Assembly (NCBI GenBank): GCA_945905295.1
Contig: CAMDPX010000063.1
Span: 1 to 32,637 of the forward strand
Origin: Planctomyces sp. SH-PL62
GTDB taxonomy: Bacteria; Planctomycetota; Planctomycetia; Planctomycetales; Planctomycetaceae
Direction of reading: 5' to 3'
Length of the DNA stretch: 32,637 nt
The notes beneath the pieces were generated by a model. It was given only the letters and a program-made list of their open reading frames with translations. It ran no database searches and was not told the DNA's origin. The translations under genes and the position numbers were made by a program. Shown here piece after piece: positions 7,801-15,315 of the stretch (position 1 is the first letter of the stretch; each line of letters opens with the position of its first letter).

Positions 7801-10568
7801 TCATAATAGGTGAGCTTGACGTCGAATCCGAGTTGTGAACCGCGTAACTGCTGAGACAACTCCTCTAGGATCCTTTCCTGATTCGCATCGTCGATTTCAA
7901 AGAGCATTTTCAGCAATTGAAGCGTGGCTTGCTCAAGCGCCTCGCCCTTTGCTTCAGACGTCATTTCAGTGACTTGTGCTCTTACCTGTGCCGCAGCGTC
8001 AGGGATTGAATGGCTATCTGAAACCTCCGCGTTTTCCCAATGGATGTGAGTATTGGCAGCAGGTTTCGGCAACTCAATGTCGTGGTGTCCTAACACTGTC
8101 CAAATCCTGCGTCTCCATTCAATTTGCGCACTGTGGGCTTTCCATTGTGCCTTTTGCGGCACGTCGTCGAGATTAAAGTCAAACACGAATCCGACCTCAG
8201 AATTCAATAATTCAGAATCTTCCGGAAGTGCGGAGATGATTTTCCTGAATCGCTGTCGTGCCGTCTCAATGTCACCCTTCGCCAATAATTCGCGGGCATC
8301 ACGCAGTTCGTCCAACACCGGCTGGACGAAGTCGGCTTCTTTGCTGAGCTTACCCAACAGCGCGTCATAACGTGGCTCGTGCGGCTGATAGCCGACAGAC
8401 TTCAAGTCGTGGAAGACAGCCGCCAATAGTCCCGCGCAGTTTGCTTCTGCGGCCAGATCGGACGACGCGGTGACGGTGTCCAGCACCCGCGACACGAAGC
8501 CGTCGACCTTAGCCTCACCTTGCTTGTGCAATCCCACGGCCAGCAGCAGGATTACCTCACGCCACTCGGCTAAGTACAAATTCTGAACCGACCCGCTTAG
8601 GATCGCCCACTGTTCCGATTCGGGACGATTGGCAATCGCTCGCGACGCCAGGAACTCTTGAAATAGCACATGCGAGAATTCGATGTTTTTGCGGACCGCC
8701 ACGACAATGCCACTGTCGAGTTCCTCTGCGGATAAAAACTCTTCGGCCGTCGCGACGCTTTCGCTCATCGGCAGCCCTGCCCCGAAATGCGGAGCCAATT
8801 GCTCTGCGGCCCACCGATTTGATACCTGCGCCTGGCGGCCGTCCGGATGGTTTTGCATCGCCAGCGCCAGTTCTTGCAACAACATCACGGTCCGCTCCGG
8901 CTTCTCGCGGCCGGGACGATCCTCGCGCGAACGGGACAGCCAGGTGATGACCGAGTCATACAACTCGGCCCGCTGTTCGGGCATCCGTCGCTCGTTCCAA
9001 TGAACCACCGCCAGCGCGGTGAGCATCACCGGATTGCGGGCCACGCGACGAATCTCCGGTCGCGCATGCAACGATTCGAGCAACTCGCGGCAATGCTCGC
9101 GCGCTTGAGGCGTGTCGCCGTCGTACAACTTCCGGCACCAGTGACTCAGGAACGTATCGACCGCGTCATCGGACAGCGGCGCGATCTCGACGTGGACGAA
9201 CTGCGGCAGCACCGTGTTCCCCGTGTATGCCGGCGGCCGGCTCGTCACCACGAATCGGCAACCGTCGAACACTCGCGAAATGTTCTCGGCCAACAGCGAT
9301 AAGGCATCCCGCTGCACGCGATCCGCCGCTTCGTCCAAGCCATCGAGCAACACCGTGCAGCGTCCCGCTTCCAACTGCCGCTGAAAAAAGGCTTGGTCCA
9401 ATCCGGTTCCGTTTTCGCGACTCGTGGCCGCCAGACAATGAGCCAACCAAGCCGGCGATGCCGCCTCGGCCGGCGCATCCGGCTTGCCACGATGAGCGGC
9501 GATGTGATTGGCCAGCGTCGCGCAGCGCAAGAAGATCGGAAACGTCTTGTCGCTGATCCCCAACCGCGCCTGCGCCGCCTGCGGCACGGTTCCCAACTCA
9601 GTGACACACAGCGCGGCGGCGACGCGCCGCAGAAACGTCGTCTTCCCCGCGCCCGGATCACCAATCACGACCAACCGCCGCTCGGACAGCGCCGCCTGCA
9701 ACGGCACCTCGCCCGACTCCCGCATCATCCCTTCGAGGTGCATTGCGGACTTCTCGTCCGCCTGGCCCGATTTCTTGCCACGCGGTTTTCCTTTCGACGC
9801 TTCCTCCGGATCACGCACCCCCATGCGGCTCTTGAGCGCGATATACAAGTCCTCGATCGGAAACCGATGCGCGTTGCCGGTCCGCACCGCCAACCCCCGG
9901 ATATTGATGAACGAAGTCGTCTCCAGCAGTTCGCGCAGATACTTGTCGGGCGTGACGACTTCGCCGGGAGCCACGGCGGGTGCTCCAATTTCCGGATGCC
10001 GGAGACGCCAGTCATTCAAAGCCAGACCGATCTCGACCTGCAAATCCTTGGCGGTCTCCACCGTCTTGCGAATGCCACGTCCGCCCAGCCACGACTTGAA
10101 AGCATCGAGTCCGTCGAGAGCTTCCGTGATGTCGGCCGAAAGTTCCGGAGTGAGCTGGCGTTCGACACCCGCCTTGGTAAAGCGATACTCCTCTTTCTGC
10201 TCGGCGGGCCATTCGCCTTTCTGGCCGATGAGGAACCCCAAGACTTCGCGTTCGTCGTCCGCCGCTTGCTGGCACTCCAGCCATGTAATGCTCTTGCGAG
10301 GCTTGTTCTTCTTTGACTGATCCTTGGGTCTCCAGCCGTAACGATGCGCGACCAGCACGATCAGCACATCGGTCCGCGACACGCGGTCGAGACAAACCTT
10401 GAGCGGCGGGTCAGCACCATTGGCGGGAAAGTTGTCGCACAACACCGGAAACATTCCGGCGGCAATCACCGCCTCGCGAGCGGCCGACCGATACGGTTCC
10501 AGATCCTCGATCGTGGAAGAAATGAAAACATGCGGAGTCGTCGGACGCTGGGCGGCAGATTTCGACAT
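4896..10568 (-). CDS. Giant DUF4062-NACHT-nuclease-like-NACHT-pentapeptide-WD40 conflict protein
   Basis: About 1890 residues from the ATG at 10568; an in-frame ATG at 10580 is possible, and upstream codons to 10697 would overlap the rhomboid gene. Order from that start: DUF4062 domain (HVFISSTIEDLEPYR, residues about 12-190); first NACHT with P-loop GDPGAGKT (303-310), Walker B LLDGLDEA (407-414) and FSHVLFQEFLASR; a linker; a PD-(D/E)XK-like segment with D929 and E935-C-K937; second NACHT with GDFGDGKT (1122-1129), FVILDGLDEM (1197-1206) and FCHRSLREYF; pentapeptide repeats (about 1547-1597, DLSRKSFCGTSLKNAILDNA); then a WD40-like propeller with one clear blade (AHEGAVTAMAF). Nuclease plus NACHT resembles single-protein antiphage bNACHT/Avs-like systems; I infer a defence or signalling role. 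Two complete NTPase cores in one chain are unusual. The DNA looks less GC-rich from about 4.9 to 8.3 kb than from 8.4 to 10.5 kb, so a fusion is plausible. Confidence 0.88.
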   Translation of the reverse strand: MSKSAAQRPTTPHVFISSTIEDLEPYRSAAREAVIAAGMFPVLCDNFPANGADPPLKVCLDRVSRTDVLIVLVAHRYGWRPKDQSKKNKPRKSITWLECQQAADDEREVLGFLIGQKGEWPAEQKEEYRFTKAGVERQLTPELSADITEALDGLDAFKSWLGGRGIRKTVETAKDLQVEIGLALNDWRLRHPEIGAPAVAPGEVVTPDKYLRELLETTSFINIRGLAVRTGNAHRFPIEDLYIALKSRMGVRDPEEASKGKPRGKKSGQADEKSAMHLEGMMRESGEVPLQAALSERRLVVIGDPGAGKTTFLRRVAAALCVTELGTVPQAAQARLGISDKTFPIFLRCATLANHIAAHRGKPDAPAEAASPAWLAHCLAATSRENGTGLDQAFFQRQLEAGRCTVLLDGLDEAADRVQRDALSLLAENISRVFDGCRFVVTSRPPAYTGNTVLPQFVHVEIAPLSDDAVDTFLSHWCRKLYDGDTPQAREHCRELLESLHARPEIRRVARNPVMLTALAVVHWNERRMPEQRAELYDSVITWLSRSREDRPGREKPERTVMLLQELALAMQNHPDGRQAQVSNRWAAEQLAPHFGAGLPMSESVATAEEFLSAEELDSGIVVAVRKNIEFSHVLFQEFLASRAIANRPESEQWAILSGSVQNLYLAEWREVILLLAVGLHKQGEAKVDGFVSRVLDTVTASSDLAAEANCAGLLAAVFHDLKSVGYQPHEPRYDALLGKLSKEADFVQPVLDELRDARELLAKGDIETARQRFRKIISALPEDSELLNSEVGFVFDFNLDDVPQKAQWKAHSAQIEWRRRIWTVLGHHDIELPKPAANTHIHWENAEVSDSHSIPDAAAQVRAQVTEMTSEAKGEALEQATLQLLKMLFEIDDANQERILEELSQQLRGSQLGFDVKLTYYDRRAGRDIRSFVECKSQESAITVDIVAGKIAELDAMQSKPDHWILIAPRAESANTLKTVLDDWRDRERYSFEIHIWTRGTGVDQLFGLVPVLFDLWFEGRHIDGDHPSKWSNDTQIGIINHWRRKLEPPLRLPPGWKDYVRLPRHWKTFSDESEDILAKLRENHVEPRAIDETGAPIPGTLGETVATWLESQKRTMVLLGDFGDGKTVATYLLTSHLLQRFRLNPKACWLPLRCSLRDFSRPNIAGGREFLRRRIEEFGADIGGWLHLIEEHSVFVILDGLDEMTTSLDPKSVKNAIDRLRDCCTHEFQNNKILLTCRTPFFHMLPEREHLLSLLGDPQVLTLCNLDRATVTERLALEATTPERRVRLESLRMMHDPIGLATKPLFLQMVSETLWDPEADCTSAIALYESYIKKSLKRKSELLDPVIARVGREEQVNRLMTILEEVAMAIHRSQREFTCLKRIADKATNAKYAQMLWDRANSDESLEDDATARVGVRSLLRRIHSGEETHSDDDWPVDFCHRSLREYFVARYIVSVIRENASKAMKILASTDLNNEICQFVALLIRRDNNSSAYHPALRSMAEHSRLSTRATSLTDNDRTRLGRNAVNVLFKSEGELREHDWDAMTLDGVNLAGADLSRKSFCGTSLKNAILDNANFSDANFSNVDLTGVRLEETSEVRSLSVPGGADHFIASYNDGRVRKWSLAMNHESSSHVTYAIGDGAAAHFEISSHPGFDLCLHYNNRLVFADYIAGSHERVAEFRTRPEIQRIIIKKDLVLVVESDKSGQYCVSMFKLDSEVLTNLVCHSLGASSICDCYRDKVIVSADPKRGIVLDRVGSDVEATICPSMVPTSLAVCDLGGDQFLVACGDHQGNLKVLKCCLTANEVTWEEITAFRAHEGAVTAMAFLEDQSLLSGGIDRKIVRSDLRPEKENRVMQVYQLQLRCEGMNVNGLKSERERKILTGLGAQPK

Positions 10569-10656
10569 GATGGCTTTCATCGGATCGGGGCCAGACGCTC
10601 CCGTGGTCCGGCGGGCGAATACCATATCATCCGCATCCGAACAACGCCCCGGATCG

Positions 10657-11991
10657 TCACCAACTCTTGCCGTCCAACTCAAACGTGTCGTCGTCAATCA
10701 TCCCCTCGGCCTTTTGCCGAATCTGTACGACCTGGTTGCGGAGGGAATCCGGCAGATCCTCCAGGTCGACTTGGTCCAAGAGCTTGAGCGCTGCGCGGGG
10801 CCGCGTCTGCACGTCGCACCACAGAGTCGCCAATTTGATGCGCGCGGCATTGGCTCGCGCGGGGAATCGTTTCACGAATTCTTCCAGCAGCGGGACTGCC
10901 TCGTTCCAAACCTTGAGCTTGAACAGGCCATCCGCGAGCGCCTGCAAGTCGTCCGCCTCCAACGGCCAGTGATCGACGATGCGCAGCCGCTTGCGGTACT
11001 CGACGAGTGCGGCCTGTGGCTTTCCGGTGCGCAGCAACTCACGCATCCGGTCCAAGACAGTCAGCGTCGCGGGAGACATTGCCGATTCGGACATCGTTCT
11101 CGGCGAGGCTGCCGTTGGTTGTTCATCGGCAGCGAGCGGCGGAGTCTTCGTTTTCGGCGGGCGGCGTTTCGTCTGGGCGGAGAGATAAATCGACGGCCGG
11201 AAGGCCGCTTTCTTTTTCTTGGGCTTCGCTGGAGCGGACGACGTCTCCGCGCCGCGCAGATCGGGCGAATGGGTGACCAGAATGTTTTCGTTCCAGTGTT
11301 TCAGGTCCGTGGGTCGGCCGTAGGTTCCCTTCCAGAGCGCGATCAGATCCCAATTCTCGCAGTCCACCCAGTGCAACCTCAGCAGTGCGAGGCCGATTCC
11401 AAATCCCCAGAACGCACCGACCAAATGCCCCATCGCGCTCCCCATCGAAAAGGCATTCCACCACGCCGACAGCACCTGCAACGCGACGTACCAAATACCA
11501 AAGGTCAGAATCGTGACCTCCACCGAGAGGAGCCGGTATCCGATGAAGACCAGCACGTCCATTTCGTTCTTCGGTGCCCACACCACGCAGATCGCCAACA
11601 GGCCATAAACGATCAACGATGCGCCGGCACCTCCCGAACTCGGCGGAAGTTCGCTCCCCAGCATGACCGCCTGAATGAACAGCCCGCCCAGAACGCCGAT
11701 CGACAAGAACACCAACAGAAAACGCCACCAGCCGAGCTTGCCTTCGACCACGATGCCGAAGCCCCACAGGAAAATCATGTTCCCGATCAGGTGCAGCCAG
11801 CCGAAGTGCAGAAAGTTGAACGCAACCCATTCCAACGGATGCAGGCCGTGACCGAACTGCAACAGCCAGCCGGTTTGGTGCTCACCCTGCCCGGTCAGAA
11901 AGAAGGTGATGCAGTTCACGGCGACCAGCACCAGCGTCATCCACGGCCAGTGATAAATCGGCGCGTCGGTGTTGATGGGGATGATGACCAT
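10657..11991 (-). CDS. Rhomboid-family intramembrane serine protease with C-terminal soluble extension
   Basis: A 444-residue protein. The first 210 residues form the rhomboid core: six or so hydrophobic segments, HLIGN near residues 67-71, the nucleophile Ser125 in GAGASLIVYG, and His189 in AMGHLVGAFWGFGIG. These enzymes cleave transmembrane segments of other membrane proteins. The serine motif GASLIVYG is slightly unlike the usual GASGAIFG, but serine and histidine are both present. Residues from about 220 carry a charged Lys/Pro-rich linker and a TPR-like helical region (AALVEYRKRL, AVPLLEEFVKRFP), probably for cytoplasmic partner binding. The stop lies 88 bases before the start of the giant conflict gene on the same strand. 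Confidence 0.87.
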   Translation of the reverse strand: MVIIPINTDAPIYHWPWMTLVLVAVNCITFFLTGQGEHQTGWLLQFGHGLHPLEWVAFNFLHFGWLHLIGNMIFLWGFGIVVEGKLGWWRFLLVFLSIGVLGGLFIQAVMLGSELPPSSGGAGASLIVYGLLAICVVWAPKNEMDVLVFIGYRLLSVEVTILTFGIWYVALQVLSAWWNAFSMGSAMGHLVGAFWGFGIGLALLRLHWVDCENWDLIALWKGTYGRPTDLKHWNENILVTHSPDLRGAETSSAPAKPKKKKAAFRPSIYLSAQTKRRPPKTKTPPLAADEQPTAASPRTMSESAMSPATLTVLDRMRELLRTGKPQAALVEYRKRLRIVDHWPLEADDLQALADGLFKLKVWNEAVPLLEEFVKRFPARANAARIKLATLWCDVQTRPRAALKLLDQVDLEDLPDSLRNQVVQIRQKAEGMIDDDTFELDGKSW

Positions 11992-12243
11992 GCGGCGATT
12001 CCGTGATGCGGATGCTCAAGATTCGCGAATCCCGCGAAGAGCAAACGCTTGGCATCATCCGGAATCATCTCGTCACTGCCAATGACCGCCGCACAACCGC
12101 GCGATGACACGGACCACGATCCGATGTCGCAGAATCCAATCGTCAGACCGCAATCCCCGTCTCGATGGATGCAACGAGGCGATGTTTTCAAGTCTCGACG
12201 ATCCCGATCATCGGCAACGATTTGCCGATGCCATACGGATCAA
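11992..12243. other. Intergenic, nothing recognised
   Basis: This 252-base gap between the rhomboid and rpsD genes shows no convincing open frame, palindrome or terminator. Confidence 0.5.
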
Positions 12244-12852
12244 CTATCGCGACAGGAACACAACCACTTGACCGACATCGACTGGCAGGCTGACGTCGCT
12301 AGCTCCCGGCATTCCGGTCACTCGAACCTCAAGTCCCTTGTCGTCGGTCGACAGCCAATCGCATCTCTCGGAACTGTTCGAGGCGGCGACTTCGGCGTAA
12401 ACCTTCTGCAAGTTGTGACGGTCGCGAACTCGCACGACATCACCTGGCTTGAGCAGAATTGAAGGGATGCTGACCGTCCGGCCGTTGAGCTGGAAGTGCG
12501 AGTGAACGACTCCCTGTCGAGCTTGCAAACGGGTCAGGGTCAAACCCGATCGGCGGATGACGTTGTCTAAACGGCATTCGCACATGACCATCAGGCGTTC
12601 GCCGGTGTTGCCCGGCAGACGGCGAGCTTCGTCGAAATAACGGCGGAGTTGCTTCTCACGCAGCCCGTAATAGTGCTTGATCTTCTGCTTCTCGCGGAGC
12701 GCCAGGCCGAAGTTGGAGAGTTTCTTCTCTCGCAAATGCTGTCCGGGAGGTTGCTGCCGCTTCTCGGAAGCACGGATCGCGCCGGATGTCTCGTAGACTT
12801 GTTGCTTCAAACGGCGATTGATGCGCGCCTTCGGACCTGTGTACCGCCCCAT
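12244..12852 (-). CDS. rpsD: 30S ribosomal protein S4
   Basis: A 202-residue protein that matches S4 over its full length. It begins MGRYTGPKARINRR. It has the N-terminal region with LREKKLSNFGLALREKQK and YGLREKQLRRYF, then the S4 RNA-binding domain (CRLDNVIRRSGLTLTRLQAR, GRTVSIPS, KPGDVVRVRD) and a C-terminal tail. S4 binds 16S rRNA early in small-subunit assembly. The start is supported by GAGGAGAGG about 5 bases upstream of the ATG. The gene stands alone here and is not inside a ribosomal operon, as I recall for planctomycetes. Confidence 0.97.
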   Translation of the reverse strand: MGRYTGPKARINRRLKQQVYETSGAIRASEKRQQPPGQHLREKKLSNFGLALREKQKIKHYYGLREKQLRRYFDEARRLPGNTGERLMVMCECRLDNVIRRSGLTLTRLQARQGVVHSHFQLNGRTVSIPSILLKPGDVVRVRDRHNLQKVYAEVAASNSSERCDWLSTDDKGLEVRVTGMPGASDVSLPVDVGQVVVFLSR

Positions 12853-12987
12853 CGACCTCTCCTCAACTTAAATTGCTCTCGCGTTTTGTGCTCAGCGAAT
12901 GAACTCGCTTTTCGACCATTTTGGGAACGCGGGATTGTAGTTACGGACCTCCCCGATGCAAGCGAGCCACGCAGCGAGAAATCGTAG

Positions 12988-13008
12988 CCGCGTTCGCCAG
13001 AACGCGAG
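12988..13008. repeat. REP-like 21-base palindromic unit
   Basis: CCGCGTTCGCCAGAACGCGAG is a small palindrome. The same unit recurs near-perfectly and in opposite orientation at 23808-23828 and 23940-23960. It sits in the 208-base gap between rpsD and the PPC-domain gene. Confidence 0.7.
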
Positions 13009-13060
13009 TGGCCCGCGCTTTGGCATGTGCGGCGACAGAGAAGTGATCTGTTGCCGGTCA

Positions 13061-15208
13061 CTATTTCGCAGGTTCAACCACCAGTTTGATGGGCGGAGTA
13101 CATGGGGCCGGCATCCCAACGCGGATGTCGCTGCCCCAGGTTTGAGCGGCCACGATGCTGAATGTGCCGATCGGCATCTCCGCCGGAATCTTCACCGTGA
13201 CTTCGGCGATGCCGTCTTTGATCGGGACGTTTTGGGGAGTCACCAATCCGCAGGCCACACCGTTCGTCGCAAGGTTGATCACCAGCGGCATCGCCTTCAA
13301 ATCGGCAGCCGCTCCCAAGACTTTGACCGGAAACGTCCCGGTCCCTCCGGGCTTCAGTTTGAGTTCGGTGACGCCTGAGAGTTCCAACCACGGCCCTTGG
13401 GGTTTCGCGATGGCGGCTCGCGTCTGCTGACTGGCTCGGAAGAAGCCGATGTCGCTGGAGTAGAACAACGTCAGCGGCCACGAACGATGCTCGATTTTTT
13501 CTTCGCCACGTTTCGCGCGACCGATGATTCGAAACGGCACGAATGTGCCCAGCGCCGCATCGGCCGGAGCGGTGATCGTCAGAAACACTTTGCGTTGATA
13601 GTTGTTGTAGTACCGCTCCGGCTTGCGACCGAGCGAGACGGCCGACGAGCTTTTCCAGCCGTCGGGCAGACCTTCGATCGAGCATTCGACGTCATCATTG
13701 AAGTCGGCGAGATGATCCACTTTGACGAGCACCGCGGCCGTTGAACCCGGTCCCCAGATCGGCACCGCGTCTGGGAAGTGCCGCACATGAAAGTCCGGCT
13801 TGGCTTCACTGACCGACAACCGATAAACGGCGCGCGGGCCGCTCAGGCCGCTCTGCTCGGTCAGCTTCACGAAGAACTCCCCCGCCGCCGGGGCCGTGAA
13901 CAGCAACTTGCTGTCGGTCGTGCGGAAGTTGTGAAACGATTCGTATTCGGGATCGTGCGGATCGTCGTCGTTTTCGGCGAGCATCTGCCCGTTCGCATCG
14001 AAGACTTGCAGCAACGTGTCGGCCGGCGAGTGCGTGAAACGCTGTGCAATCACGTCGAACCAGACTTTCTGTCCGGCCGTCAGTGTCACGCGATACCAGT
14101 CGGCATCGTTCGGTTCGGCGAAGCGAGCGTTGACGGTTGCCGGCCAACTCAGCGGCAGCGCGTGTTCGCGGTCGTTGTTGGGTTCGAGTTCCATCTGCTC
14201 TGGGAAATCTCCAACCGCGAGCGGCATATCCAAACCGGAATTCGGCAGGTCATTGAGCGCGACGTATTGCAGCGGGATCGTCAGATCGGCATCGGCTTTC
14301 ACTCGGCGCTTCGTTCCGGGAGGGATGTTGGGGCCGAACAGCTCGACTTCAGCCTCGGTGTCGCGTCGCAGTCCCGAAGGAAACGTGCCGATGAGATACG
14401 GAACCTCGCCGAGCGTCAGCCGATACACCGCATCCGGGAATCCCCCGAAGTTCAGCATCGTGACCCGCACGAAGTAGTCACCGTCGCGCGGCAACGTGTG
14501 CTCGATCAGCGGATCGAACCCAAGCGTGTCTTCCGCCGCCGCCAGCGTGCGTCCGTCAGCATCGAGCAATTCGAGGCTGAAATCGGCGATGCCGTAATCC
14601 TTGGATTGCCCGTGAATGTCGAGCGAAAACGCCGCGATCGCCGCGACCAGTTTCTGTCCCGTCTTGCCCGCGAAGCGAAAGCAGTCGATGTCCGCCTTCG
14701 GATCGGTGCGGCCGTTGATGACCGTCGGAGTCGTGACGGTCTGAGCCTTCGCGAGTTCCTGGTTCGGTTCGACTTCCAAAGACTCCGGCAACCGACCGAC
14801 GACGAACTGCGCGAAGTTGGTCAGCCCGCTGCGCTCGTTGAGCACTCGCAACCAGCGCCGGCCCGGCGGAGCGTCGGCGGCAATCTCCAGCGTGCCGACA
14901 ACGGTTCCCTTCTCCCCCTCTTTGACCTCCTTTACGGTGATGCCGGGAGGTCCGTCGATGATCACGCCGCGTGGCGGATTCAGCGCGTAAGCTTGGCCCC
15001 GAAACGTGACCGAGACCGTCGTCCCTTGTTGTCCGCCGTTCGGAAAGACCGAGTCGAGTCGGCAGTCCGCGTACTGCGGAGCCTGCGGCAGTTGTGCGAA
15101 CACCGTACTGGAAGAGAAGAGCAGGAGACAAGCGAGCGAGGCGATGCTGAACCGCAATTGCAAATTGCAAATTGCGAGACGGGCAGGGGTCAGGTCTTCA
15201 AATTTCAT
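13061..15208 (-). CDS. Exported PPC-domain (bacterial pre-peptidase C-terminal) protein
   Basis: About 715 residues from the ATG at 15208. A hydrophobic leader (SIASLACLLLFSSSTVFAQ) indicates export. An Ig/TIG-like segment follows (FPNGGQQGTTVSVTFRG), then two PPC-like domains announced by EPNQELAKAQTV and LEPNNDREHALPL, each with the usual D-x-D-x-(F/Y)-R strand pattern (ADIDCFRF, NDADWYRV). Planctomycetes carry many such proteins next to DUF1501 genes; the function is unknown, but binding or surface-assembly roles are likely. It lies downstream of a DUF1501 gene on the same strand. The start is uncertain: codons before about 15163 come from a palindromic element, an in-frame ATG exists at 15238, and a TTG at 15163 would give the most normal signal peptide. 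Confidence 0.85.
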   Translation of the reverse strand: MKFEDLTPARLAICNLQLRFSIASLACLLLFSSSTVFAQLPQAPQYADCRLDSVFPNGGQQGTTVSVTFRGQAYALNPPRGVIIDGPPGITVKEVKEGEKGTVVGTLEIAADAPPGRRWLRVLNERSGLTNFAQFVVGRLPESLEVEPNQELAKAQTVTTPTVINGRTDPKADIDCFRFAGKTGQKLVAAIAAFSLDIHGQSKDYGIADFSLELLDADGRTLAAAEDTLGFDPLIEHTLPRDGDYFVRVTMLNFGGFPDAVYRLTLGEVPYLIGTFPSGLRRDTEAEVELFGPNIPPGTKRRVKADADLTIPLQYVALNDLPNSGLDMPLAVGDFPEQMELEPNNDREHALPLSWPATVNARFAEPNDADWYRVTLTAGQKVWFDVIAQRFTHSPADTLLQVFDANGQMLAENDDDPHDPEYESFHNFRTTDSKLLFTAPAAGEFFVKLTEQSGLSGPRAVYRLSVSEAKPDFHVRHFPDAVPIWGPGSTAAVLVKVDHLADFNDDVECSIEGLPDGWKSSSAVSLGRKPERYYNNYQRKVFLTITAPADAALGTFVPFRIIGRAKRGEEKIEHRSWPLTLFYSSDIGFFRASQQTRAAIAKPQGPWLELSGVTELKLKPGGTGTFPVKVLGAAADLKAMPLVINLATNGVACGLVTPQNVPIKDGIAEVTVKIPAEMPIGTFSIVAAQTWGSDIRVGMPAPCTPPIKLVVEPAK

Positions 15209-15311
15209 TTTTGGCCTAGCGATCCACTCCCGACTCATTTCTCACGCCGCCATTTCAATCCACATCGCCCATCATTCGTGGGCCAAAAATGAAATTTGAA
15301 GACCTGACCCC
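15186..15311. repeat. Palindromic element with GGGGTCAGG termini, 31-bp perfect arms
   Basis: Arms 15186-15216 and 15281-15311 are perfect reverse complements, separated by 64 bases. The ends GGGGTCAGG/CCTGACCCC are shared with the element at 3643-3740. The left arm overlaps the annotated N-terminus of the PPC-domain gene; the right arm ends five bases before the stop codon of the DUF1501 gene. Confidence 0.9.
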
Positions 15312-15315
15312 GGTT

